This document shows positions 16,831 through 25,734 of a stretch of DNA of 64,000 bases, one piece after another. The stretch spans positions 1 through 64,000 of the forward strand of contig JANJUX010000040.1 in assembly GCA_024710355.1 (NCBI GenBank), read 5' to 3'. A program made the translations under genes and the position numbers. The notes under the pieces were generated by a model. That model saw only the letters and a list, made by a program, of their open reading frames with translations. It ran no database searches and had not been told where the DNA came from. The DNA comes from Candidatus Rifleibacteriota bacterium (GTDB taxonomy: Bacteria; Muiribacteriota; Ozemobacteria; Ozemobacterales; Ozemobacteraceae). How positions within the stretch are numbered: the first letter of the stretch is position 1; each line of letters begins with the position of its first letter.

Positions 16831-19791
16831 ATGAGCGGTACCACGACAAAATTGCCAATCAGCAAGCGGTGGCCTCTGGCCTTCTGGTTTGGTGCCGCCT
16901 TCTGTTTTTTCATTTTTCCGGTCTTTCTGCTCGATGTTGGCCTCGAAAATATGCTGACAACTCGAAGTGAAGTGCATCGGCAGACCGTATACCGCGAACT
17001 TGGCACAAGACTCGAGCGACTGCTGCAGTATTCCAACGCTCGCCATTATTACAGCGCTCTATTGAAGAGAATTTTCGAATTCGCCGCCCGTCAGGCCGAC
17101 CCGATAAAATATCTCAGAATCGCTTTGCCGCACCTGAAGGCTCGCAATCCCGATGTGTTCAGATTTATCATCTGGGATCACAAGGGCAACAGCATCGAAG
17201 ATCTCAGCGACGAAAAAGGCTTCAGATATATTGTCAAAACAATTTTTGAGGTTCTGAGAGAGGTTAATCGCGATGTTGTCAAAAACTACCCGGGCGAACC
17301 GCAGAATCTGAGTCTGGTCGAAAGGCGTCTGAATCTTCTGCGTTCGTATCTTGGCGCCTTTCTGATTCCTGACAAACTCAACCTGCCAATGCTGCGAGGC
17401 AGTCTCAGCGAGTGTATTCTCGCGAGCGGCGACCCGGAAAAGTCATATTTCTGGTATCAGGTCGATGACCGTTTCACCATGATGGCAACCCTGAACGGCA
17501 AGGCGATTGAATCTGACGAGTATCTCAAAAAGCTTGTCGATGCAATGAACAATGCGCCTGGCGCAAGAGTTGGCATTGTCGATCTGCTACGTGACGGGGC
17601 CATGCATACCTCTGTCTCAGATGAACTTAAGCCTGAGCTGCTGCTGGGACTGGCGAAGTTCGAAAATTTTACCCAGCAGCAGCTTGAAACCGATAATCTG
17701 CTGCTGCTGGTAAAGATTCTCAACCCCTTTGTGCGCAGCGTTGCCTTTGTTGAGAAAAGCAAGGTTCTTTTTGATGCTGCCGCAGTTCATCGGCGTATTC
17801 TTGCGGTTTCGGCTCTGGCGATTCTTTTGTTTTCTGCCCTGACAGGTTATCTTATTTTCAGAGAAAACCGCGTTTTTTCGATTCGCTGGAAGCTCGGCCT
17901 GCTGTTTCTCTATGCCAATGGCCTGCCACTGCTGATTCTCGGTTTTATCGGCTATGAATATCTGCAACAGACGCGCGGCCTGCTGCTTGATCGTGCCTTT
18001 GATCAGGTTTCCGGGCTTATTGCTGACTTCGATACCCGCTTCGAAACCATCAAAACAGAAACCGCCGATTATCTGAACCAGCATATAGACGCCGTCAATA
18101 AAGAGTTCGGCGGCACAATGGTTTCACAGAAAAGCCTCGACGAGCTGCTGAAAAAAGTGAACCGGCTCAAACCATTCGATTTTGTAGTCGCCGACCGCAA
18201 TGGCAAACTGCACAAAGCAAAGGTGCCCGGCAGAAAAGCCAATGTTTTCTTCGCTTCGATGAGCAAGACCATGCTCAATTATTTCAATTTCAACGAGTAC
18301 ACGCCGCAGCACCTCTTCAAAGAAGATGAAGCTACCAGTGGTGCCCGCGGCTCAATCAAGGCCGAAAAGTTTCTGTCGGGCAAAACTATTATTTTTCACC
18401 GCATACTTCAACGGATTGGCAAGGTTCACCCCGAGCAGATGGCCCAGGACACCAGACAATATTACTGGAACGCCCTGGGAGATTTTGACAACCGGGTGTT
18501 CAACCTGCTCGTCGGCATCACATGGGACTTTTTTACCATGCAGGAATCCTATGTCAGCAAAAGCATCGACAGCCTCAATCAAAATACCGACGAAATCAGC
18601 TTTTACGGAATTGTAGAAGCCAACGGGGTAACCTACCCCTCGGCAAAGAATCTCAGCCGGGAGATTTTTGGTCTTTTCCGCCAGACGTTCAGTCTGCGCA
18701 CGCTTTATGTTAACGAAGTCGTCATAGATGGCCGGCAATACGCTGCTTATGGCACTATTGGCCGTGAACTCGACCAGGTTGCCATGGTCGGTCTGTATCC
18801 GCTGGATCGCATAAACAGCCAGATTGGCAGCCTGCAATGGCGCCTGATCATTTTTGCCCTGCTCAGCCTGAGCCTTACAACCGGGGTTGGCCTGATGCTT
18901 TCAGCCCAGTTCATGGAACCGGTAAGGGAACTTGAGCGCGGGGTGCAGGCTATCGGTCGTCAGGATTTTCGCTATCGTCTGCCGGTGAAGACCGCCGATG
19001 AATTCGGGCGGTTGAGTGGCGTATTCAACAGCGCTATCGAGAGTCTCGAAGATCTTGAAGTGGCCAGAATCGTTCAGGAAAACCTGTTTCCCCAGGAACC
19101 GCTGTCGCAAAACGGTCTGCGGGTATTTGGCTGCAGCGTCGCCATGACCCGGCTTGGCGGTGACTATTACGATTTTTTCACTCTCGACGACAGCAATGTA
19201 GGTATTCTTATGGGCGATGTTGCCGGTCACGGCGTGCCGGCAGCGCTTCTGATGGCCATGGCAAAGGCTTCGGTTCTGCTCAGCGATGAAGACCGGCGCC
19301 GGCCGGCGGCAATGCTTGCCTCACTGCACAAGGTTATTCACCGGGTTAAAAGCAGCAAAATCAAACGTATGATGACCTGCCAGTATTTTTCAATCAATTC
19401 AAAAACAGGCTCATTCCTGGTTTCAAATGCCGGGCATTGTTTTCCGGCTTTAATCAGGCGAGGTGGCGAAGACATCGAATTGCTCAAACTCGTCGGAACA
19501 CCGCTGGGTATAACCAAAAAACCGAAATATGAAGACACGCCGGGGCAGCTAGAACCCGGTGATATCGTGCTTCTTTATACCGACGGCATCATCGAGTCGC
19601 ATAATGCCGAGGGGGTTGAGATGGGCTTCGACCGCTTTGCTCAGATGTTGCAGCAGCAGTATGACCCCGATCTTGAAACTTACTATCAGAAGCTTTTTTC
19701 TGCTTATAAACACTGGTCTCCGGCTGCAGACGATGACATAACGATGATTCTGATCAAATTTTCAGAAATCACCGGGGAGGCTTCGGCGTGA
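16831..19791 (+). CDS. Membrane SpoIIE-type PP2C phosphatase, type A, copy 2
   Basis: The protein is 986 residues. Predicted TM1 is about 15-35, extracytoplasmic region 1 reaches about 322, TM2 323-343, TM3 with LYANGLPL 355-373, extracytoplasmic region 2 to about 669, TM4 670-691, then HAMP (ADEFGRLSGVFN) and phosphatase. Motifs LGGDYYD, MGDVAGHGVPAA, LYTDGIIES and DDDIT are intact. Its N-terminal sensor resembles copy 1 of type A: KGFRYIVKTIFEVLREV and NYPGEPQNL-LVERRLNLLRSYLG have close counterparts there. The ATG at 16831 is chosen for AAGGGA six nt before it; a frame start at 16795 lacks a site. The stop overlaps the next start in GTGA. Confidence 0.9.
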   Translation: MSGTTTKLPISKRWPLAFWFGAAFCFFIFPVFLLDVGLENMLTTRSEVHRQTVYRELGTRLERLLQYSNARHYYSALLKRIFEFAARQADPIKYLRIALPHLKARNPDVFRFIIWDHKGNSIEDLSDEKGFRYIVKTIFEVLREVNRDVVKNYPGEPQNLSLVERRLNLLRSYLGAFLIPDKLNLPMLRGSLSECILASGDPEKSYFWYQVDDRFTMMATLNGKAIESDEYLKKLVDAMNNAPGARVGIVDLLRDGAMHTSVSDELKPELLLGLAKFENFTQQQLETDNLLLLVKILNPFVRSVAFVEKSKVLFDAAAVHRRILAVSALAILLFSALTGYLIFRENRVFSIRWKLGLLFLYANGLPLLILGFIGYEYLQQTRGLLLDRAFDQVSGLIADFDTRFETIKTETADYLNQHIDAVNKEFGGTMVSQKSLDELLKKVNRLKPFDFVVADRNGKLHKAKVPGRKANVFFASMSKTMLNYFNFNEYTPQHLFKEDEATSGARGSIKAEKFLSGKTIIFHRILQRIGKVHPEQMAQDTRQYYWNALGDFDNRVFNLLVGITWDFFTMQESYVSKSIDSLNQNTDEISFYGIVEANGVTYPSAKNLSREIFGLFRQTFSLRTLYVNEVVIDGRQYAAYGTIGRELDQVAMVGLYPLDRINSQIGSLQWRLIIFALLSLSLTTGVGLMLSAQFMEPVRELERGVQAIGRQDFRYRLPVKTADEFGRLSGVFNSAIESLEDLEVARIVQENLFPQEPLSQNGLRVFGCSVAMTRLGGDYYDFFTLDDSNVGILMGDVAGHGVPAALLMAMAKASVLLSDEDRRRPAAMLASLHKVIHRVKSSKIKRMMTCQYFSINSKTGSFLVSNAGHCFPALIRRGGEDIELLKLVGTPLGITKKPKYEDTPGQLEPGDIVLLYTDGIIESHNAEGVEMGFDRFAQMLQQQYDPDLETYYQKLFSAYKHWSPAADDDITMILIKFSEITGEASA

Positions 19792-22700
19792 CAAAATCCC
19801 GAAAAATCACCGGCTGGCTTGCATTCATATCCTGTTTTATCGGAATCCCGGGCTTTTTACTGCTGTTCGGCATGCTGTATCTGCAAAACCAGGACACTGA
19901 AAATCGCCTTGAAAGCCAACACCAGAAATTGCGTGATTTTTACCTTGAGTTGAGGAAATTTGCCGACCCGCAATATTACTGGTGTACTGCGTTGATGGAA
20001 AAGCTGGCTCCAGATTCTGTGGCCAGCGAAGCTTCGGCCATCAAAGAGCCAGGCGCTGTCGCCGAGGTTGTCATTGCCCGTCTGAAAGATTTGCGGCGCA
20101 ATCTGAAGTTTAACTACGTTGTTTACACTCCGACGCGAGGGGTTTTGGCGTCTTCTTTTCCTCTTGAGCCTCTCGAAGTGTGGAAACCCGGATTAAGCTT
20201 CACCTGGAAAGTGATTCAGTCAGGCAGGTCACAGGTTTCACACGAAGAACAGGTCGCCGGGGGCAAAATTTTCGGCCCGCAGCTTTACTGGGGACATTTC
20301 GACAGTAATATTTCAATCGGCAGTCTCTATCTTATCTGGGGTGACAGCAGTTTCAAACGGCCGCTGGCATGGGGTCGAATCATTCACCGTCATCTGGTGC
20401 TGGCTTTTATAGATATTAAAGATCTCAAGGGAAATGATGGCATTCTGAATCTGTTGAACGAGTTCAGCCAGAACAGCGGTCATCTGTGGCGTTTTTCACT
20501 TCAGGATGATGCGCATGGTTTCAGGCATGGAACGGGCGAGCGCAAAGTTGCCCGGCAGGTTGAAGCCGCTGCCGACGAATACGGCAAGCACAAGACCCAG
20601 AAGATCGAAACTGAAGACCTGATGGTCTACCCTTTCTTTCTCAGGCCGGGTATCAAGGTCTACGGTTTTATCGAAAAAAGCCGGTTTTCGAGCAGTCTGG
20701 TGCCTGGCTACGCATGGTCGGTGGTTTTCCTCTTCTTTGCCGTGGCTTATCTGCTGGCCGGCTATGCATGGGGACTTTTCTTCGGTGACCGGCCCGATGA
20801 CCTGTCGCTGCGCTGGAAACTGCGTTTTCTCTTTTTCTTCGCCAATGGTCTGCCGCTGCTGGTGCTATTTTTTATCGGTAATGACTATCTGGCACAGAAG
20901 CGCAGCAACCTGATGCTCGATGCACACAGCCGCGGCATCGGCTTCATTCAGGATTTTGACGAAAAAATCGAAGTCGAGTATGCCCGCCGTCTTGTCGGCA
21001 AGAAAAAAGCCCAGGAAAAAATGATCGAAAAGCTTACGCTTAACATGAATGATGACCAGGCGTTGCAGGAATTTGTCGACACACTCGGGTCAGACGGTAC
21101 CGAGAGATGGAAAATCGTCATGGTTGCAAGTCGCAGCAATACCATTGTCACCGAGAAGGGGGTCTATGACGAAAGCCGCAATCTCAGCCCGAAAGAAGAT
21201 GAGCAGAGGGCTGAGCGCAGTCGCAACCAGAACGAATTGACCCGCAAAATCGGGCAGTTTTTTCTTGATAAAATCAATGGTGTCGAGGTTTCAGAAAAGG
21301 TTCAGACCGAGCTTGAGCTGTTTATCGAGTCGACAACTCAGCAGCCGCTGGCCAATTTTCTCTTCGATCTGCTTCAGAAACGCGGATCGTTCATTCAGTG
21401 GGGTTTCGGGCAGAACGTCAACCCGGCCATTTTCGACACGTTTTCTCTCAAGAACAGCAGTTCTCAGGATCTCTTTTTTCTTTCGTCATTTGGTGTTCAC
21501 CTGTTTCAATATAATTATCTGCTGAAAGCTGTGCCACAGGCTAACCGCAACAATATCGGCCTGAAGCTGGTGGCTCTGATGAACCAGGAATACACCGTTC
21601 CGCGTGAGGCTTACAATAGCGCCGCTCTAAGGGAATTCGCCAACTCTCTCACTTCTTACCCTGGCAAAGAGATCAAGATCGTTGATTATCTTGGCGAAAA
21701 GCATCTGGCAATGGGTATAGCCGGCAGACATATCAAGGACTTCCGCCTGATCGGACTTTACCCGCTCGAAAAAATCGATAATCTCATCGATTCGCAGCGC
21801 CGACAGCTGCTGCTGTTCGCCTTGCTCAGCCTGTTCATGACCTGGGGCCTGTCGCAGGTTCTGGCGCAAAGCTTCATTCTGCCACTGCAGCAGATTACGG
21901 CCGGCGCCCACGCAATCGAAAACAAGCACTTCAGTCATCGTTTGCCCGATCTGGGGCGTGACGAGTTCGGTGCCATGGGGCGGGTGTTCAACTCAGTCAT
22001 GGTCGACCTCGAAGAGCTTTCGGTCGCCAGCGCCATTCAGGAACAGCTGCTGCCACAGCAGCAGATCGAAACCGGCAATTTCAGTCTGTTTGGCAAAAGT
22101 GTTTCGATGGGCGAACTTGGCGGTGACTATTTCGACCACATCGAGCTTGCTGACGGAAAATTTTCGGTACTGCTCGGCGACGTGGCGGGGCATGGCGTCG
22201 GCGCCGCCCTGATCATGGCCATGGCAAAAGCAGGCATCATTCAGTCAGAACATCTTCTCGATCAGCCTCTGGCGCTTGTTGCCAGGCTGCATGGCCTGAT
22301 TTTTGCCTCCAAGACAAAAAAGCAGAAGAAAGTCATGACTTTTCAGTATTTGTGCCTCGATGGCACTGCCGGGCGCGGCATCTACTCGAATGCCGGGGCC
22401 TGTTCGCCAATGATTGTCAGAAAAAATGCGGGGCAGGTCGAGGAGCTGACTCTGACCGGTGCGGCTCTCGGTGCCTTTAAAAAAGCGAATTATTCTGAAA
22501 CCGAAGTGGTTTTTAACCCGGGTGATGCGATTGTATTCTATACCGACGGTATTGTCGAAGCGCGTAACCGCAACGGCGAAGAATTGGGCTACGATCGTCT
22601 GAAGCAGCTTCTGCTCGAAACCTGGAATATCGATGCCGAGGTTTTTTATCACAACGTTTTCAATGCCTATCTCAGGCATATCGGCGACGAAGGGGCCCAG

Positions 22701-22808
22701 GACGACCTGACAATGGTCATTCTGGTATTCGATCCGCAGAGAACCAGGGGAAGCACCCCACCCGCCGCCGCCAGCCCGTCCAGTCCCGAGGAGGCCGGCA
22801 ATGGCTGA
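19788..22808 (+). CDS. Membrane SpoIIE-type PP2C phosphatase, type B, copy 2
   Basis: The protein is 1006 residues starting at GTG, with GGGGAGG upstream and a 4-nt overlap with the preceding type A gene. TM1 is about 8-30, TM2 310-330, TM3 with FFANGLPL 347-365, TM4 673-694, then HAMP (RDEFGAMGRVFN) and phosphatase. Catalytic motifs MGELGGDYFD, LGDVAGHGVGAAL, FYTDGIVEA and AQDDLT are intact. Type B sensor marks are FGPQLYWGHF-S followed by IWGDSSFKRPLAW, matching FGPQ-WCDS-RRPLLW in copy 1. Region 2 has ANRNNIGLKL, also shared with the other type B copies. A short Pro/Ala/Ser-rich tail follows the phosphatase domain. Signal sensed and substrate are unknown. Confidence 0.9.
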   Translation: MTKSRKITGWLAFISCFIGIPGFLLLFGMLYLQNQDTENRLESQHQKLRDFYLELRKFADPQYYWCTALMEKLAPDSVASEASAIKEPGAVAEVVIARLKDLRRNLKFNYVVYTPTRGVLASSFPLEPLEVWKPGLSFTWKVIQSGRSQVSHEEQVAGGKIFGPQLYWGHFDSNISIGSLYLIWGDSSFKRPLAWGRIIHRHLVLAFIDIKDLKGNDGILNLLNEFSQNSGHLWRFSLQDDAHGFRHGTGERKVARQVEAAADEYGKHKTQKIETEDLMVYPFFLRPGIKVYGFIEKSRFSSSLVPGYAWSVVFLFFAVAYLLAGYAWGLFFGDRPDDLSLRWKLRFLFFFANGLPLLVLFFIGNDYLAQKRSNLMLDAHSRGIGFIQDFDEKIEVEYARRLVGKKKAQEKMIEKLTLNMNDDQALQEFVDTLGSDGTERWKIVMVASRSNTIVTEKGVYDESRNLSPKEDEQRAERSRNQNELTRKIGQFFLDKINGVEVSEKVQTELELFIESTTQQPLANFLFDLLQKRGSFIQWGFGQNVNPAIFDTFSLKNSSSQDLFFLSSFGVHLFQYNYLLKAVPQANRNNIGLKLVALMNQEYTVPREAYNSAALREFANSLTSYPGKEIKIVDYLGEKHLAMGIAGRHIKDFRLIGLYPLEKIDNLIDSQRRQLLLFALLSLFMTWGLSQVLAQSFILPLQQITAGAHAIENKHFSHRLPDLGRDEFGAMGRVFNSVMVDLEELSVASAIQEQLLPQQQIETGNFSLFGKSVSMGELGGDYFDHIELADGKFSVLLGDVAGHGVGAALIMAMAKAGIIQSEHLLDQPLALVARLHGLIFASKTKKQKKVMTFQYLCLDGTAGRGIYSNAGACSPMIVRKNAGQVEELTLTGAALGAFKKANYSETEVVFNPGDAIVFYTDGIVEARNRNGEELGYDRLKQLLLETWNIDAEVFYHNVFNAYLRHIGDEGAQDDLTMVILVFDPQRTRGSTPPAAASPSSPEEAGNG

Positions 22809-25734
22809 GATGTCAGAAAACCGGCCAGCTGAAGCTTCGAATCTCCGCTCTCTGAAAAATGCGGTGTCGTTGCTGGTTCTGATCTTCTGTTTTCTGGCTT
22901 TTCCGCTTTTCATAATTTTTTCGGCACTGAACAATCTCTATCAGGTCAAGATTGGTAATTTGCGACAACAGAAGCTTGATCAGATGCACGGGCGCCTCGA
23001 GTATCTCGAAAAATACAGCAATAATGGAAGATATCTGCATTTCCTGCTGCTGCGTCTTGCCGAGAACGCCGAAAAAGCAGCGGTGCCGGCGGATTTTCTC
23101 AAGGCTGCATTTGTAAATCTGCATCAACGCTACCCCGGTGATTTCGAATTCATTGCCTGGGATGCAAAAGGCGGGGTAATCAGAGAACTTACCGATCAGA
23201 AAGGTTTCAGCTACATTCTTGCACGCCTGTATGAGGTGCTGCGGGATGTTTCTGAAGCGGTCAGCAACGACAGCCAGGTTGATATCAGCAATATCAGATC
23301 GGTAAGCAAGAATCTCAACCTGGTCAGGCAGTTTCTTGGCAAGATTTTTATTCCTGAGTATCTTAAAAAGCCTTATCTGCAGGGCAATGATGCCGGTCCG
23401 TTGCTGACCGACTTTGCCGGCAGATTCTCTTCGGTGTGGTACCGGATGGGCAATCGCATCAGCTTTTTCTGCTTTATCAGCGAAAAACTGATGAAAAACA
23501 GTTCGGGGCTCTTGAAAATTGCTGATTCTCTCAATTCCCGTCAGGATGGCATCATATCTGGATTCAGCATCAGCCCTGACTTTTCGCTGCCGGCCAATCA
23601 AGTTGACGAGCGGTTTATGCCGGCGCTGAGCCTGGCCCTGTCACAGTTCGAAAATGTTTCTGAGCCGGTTTTCGAGAACGATCAGGCCCTTGTCTGCATG
23701 AGCATGCCTGAGCCCGGACTAAGAACTTTTTGTCTGCACCCAAAAGAACCGGCGCAGTGGTCGGTTGAATTGAACCGTGACATGGTGTTTGTCAGAGTTT
23801 CGGTTCTGCTGTTCGCCTTCTATCTGTTTTTATATATTTATTTTCGTTTCAAGCAGCAGTTTTTCTCAATCAGCTGGAAACTCACCGGCCTGTTTCTTTT
23901 TGCCAATCTGGCTCCCCTAAGTATTCTTGGTTTTATTGCGCATGACTACCTGATCAATCGCAAGCAGGCGCTGCGTAACGAGATTGCCTCAGATCTCAGC
24001 AAGCTGATGCGTGATTTCGACATGCGTTATGCTTCTCTCAAATATGATTTTGCGCGCGAGATTACCAGCAAGATCGAAAAGGTTGCGGCGGCGGGTATGA
24101 ATGGCAGTTTGAGTTCAGCCGAAATTGCGGCCATTAAAGGGGCGATGCGCGAATTTGTACCGTCAGATGCATATATGATTGCCAGCGGTGGCATGGTGTT
24201 TGCCGACCATCTGGCAGGTGAAAAGGATAAGTCTGACTTTAACTTCATTGAACCGATGGGGCAGGCGATTCTTCAATTCTGTAATGGCACAATTCTGAAG
24301 CGAAACAAAGAAGATATGTTCAGTGCGATCATGTCGCCCGAAGATTCTGATTTTGTCAGAAAAATCTATCGTGACCAGCGCCAGGTAATTCCTCTCAATA
24401 TGGCGAACATAAAAAAACTCAGTTACTGGCATATCTTTGGCGATCGACGCAATTACCAGAACAATTATTTCCTGATTCTCTTCTGGGATGAAGACCGATT
24501 TCAGGAGCTTTACATCAACCGTTATTTTGAAAGTCTGCAGGCAAATTCTTTCGGAGCCCCTCTTTTTGCCCGAAAAATCGATGGCAAAAAGACCTGGGCG
24601 CCAGCCGGAGCCTTTCCGGTCGAGCTGGCGCGGCAGATGGAACGAACCACCGGTTTTCGCGAAAACCTTATCGGCAGCGTTATCATTGCCGATCAGCCAC
24701 ACCTTTTCGTCGGGCTGAAGGGGCGAAGTCTTAATTTTAACCTGCTGGCGGCTCTTTATGCCGATAGCAGGCTCGATGCAAGAATTGCGGCTCTGCGGTT
24801 CCGAATCATGACAGGAGCTTTTCTCAGTCTGCTGTTGACACTGATTATCGGTCAGGCGCTGTCGCGGCAGTTTCTCACTCCGATCCGCAACCTCGCGCAG
24901 GCAACCCTGGCGATTGGTGCCCACAATTTTGCCCATCGCATTCCGGTTGTCGACGAAGATGAGTTCGGGCATCTGAACCAGGTTTTTAATCGGGTAATCG
25001 AGGGACTTGGCGAGCTGGAAGTTGCCAAAATCGTTCAGGAAAGCCTTTTTCCGGGTAACAACTTTGCCGCCGGCCGATTTTCGATTTACGGGCGAAGTGT
25101 TGTAATGACGACACTCGGCGGCGATTATTACGACTGTCTGCAGATAAATAAAGACCATTGGGGTCTGGTTATCGGCGATGTCGCCGGTCACGGCGTTCCG
25201 GCCGGTCTGATGATGGCTATGGCCAAGGCAAGCGTTCTGATGGCGCCTGAAAATGAGAAAATGGATGCTGCCGTTCTTACCAGCAGGCTGCATCGCATGT
25301 TTTTTGCGATCAAGAATGATCGGCTGAAACGCATGATGACGTTTCAATATTATGTTCTGCGTCCTGCTGACGGGCATTTTTCGTTTGCCAATGCCGGGCA
25401 CTGTTTCCCGGTGGTAGTTAAGCCGGCAGAGAAGAGCGCTGAGCTGATAGAGCACATTGCCACCCCTCTCGGAATCGGGCCTAGAGCCAGGTATAAAAAC
25501 TTTGAGTTTACGATCGCGCCGGGTGAATCGCTGCTGCTCTATACCGACGGTATTGCCGAAGCCAAAAACAGCGAGGGCGAGGAGTTCGGTTATGAGCGTC
25601 TCAGACAGTTATGTCTCGACGCCTGGGACCGCGACCCGGAAACCTATTATCGCCGCATTTTTGCTGCTTATGAACAGTGGTCGGCCCGACCTGATGACGA
25701 TCTTACGATAATCGTGGTGAATCATGATGCCTGA
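22801..25734 (+). CDS. Membrane SpoIIE-type PP2C phosphatase, type A, copy 3
   Basis: The protein is 977 residues. The ATG lies 8 nt inside the previous gene, with GAGGAGG upstream. TM1 is about 20-40, TM2 332-351, TM3 360-381 (here FANLAPLSILGF in place of ANGLPL), TM4 670-688, then HAMP (EDEFGHLNQVFN) and phosphatase. Motifs MTTLGGDYYD, IGDVAGHGVPAG, LYTDGIAEA and DDDLT are present. The first sensor region keeps the type A pattern FEFIAWDAKGGVIRELTDQK, but the PGEP segment of copies 1 and 2 is replaced by DSQVDISN. It is therefore the most divergent type A sensor, perhaps with a different ligand. It overlaps the last phosphatase gene by 11 nt. Confidence 0.9.
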   Translation: MAEMSENRPAEASNLRSLKNAVSLLVLIFCFLAFPLFIIFSALNNLYQVKIGNLRQQKLDQMHGRLEYLEKYSNNGRYLHFLLLRLAENAEKAAVPADFLKAAFVNLHQRYPGDFEFIAWDAKGGVIRELTDQKGFSYILARLYEVLRDVSEAVSNDSQVDISNIRSVSKNLNLVRQFLGKIFIPEYLKKPYLQGNDAGPLLTDFAGRFSSVWYRMGNRISFFCFISEKLMKNSSGLLKIADSLNSRQDGIISGFSISPDFSLPANQVDERFMPALSLALSQFENVSEPVFENDQALVCMSMPEPGLRTFCLHPKEPAQWSVELNRDMVFVRVSVLLFAFYLFLYIYFRFKQQFFSISWKLTGLFLFANLAPLSILGFIAHDYLINRKQALRNEIASDLSKLMRDFDMRYASLKYDFAREITSKIEKVAAAGMNGSLSSAEIAAIKGAMREFVPSDAYMIASGGMVFADHLAGEKDKSDFNFIEPMGQAILQFCNGTILKRNKEDMFSAIMSPEDSDFVRKIYRDQRQVIPLNMANIKKLSYWHIFGDRRNYQNNYFLILFWDEDRFQELYINRYFESLQANSFGAPLFARKIDGKKTWAPAGAFPVELARQMERTTGFRENLIGSVIIADQPHLFVGLKGRSLNFNLLAALYADSRLDARIAALRFRIMTGAFLSLLLTLIIGQALSRQFLTPIRNLAQATLAIGAHNFAHRIPVVDEDEFGHLNQVFNRVIEGLGELEVAKIVQESLFPGNNFAAGRFSIYGRSVVMTTLGGDYYDCLQINKDHWGLVIGDVAGHGVPAGLMMAMAKASVLMAPENEKMDAAVLTSRLHRMFFAIKNDRLKRMMTFQYYVLRPADGHFSFANAGHCFPVVVKPAEKSAELIEHIATPLGIGPRARYKNFEFTIAPGESLLLYTDGIAEAKNSEGEEFGYERLRQLCLDAWDRDPETYYRRIFAAYEQWSARPDDDLTIIVVNHDA

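Noticed and set aside
24163..25455. 430-codon minus-strand frame inside a phosphatase gene
   Set aside because: Antisense shadow of a conserved SpoIIE domain; low-complexity charged sequence and no homology recognised.
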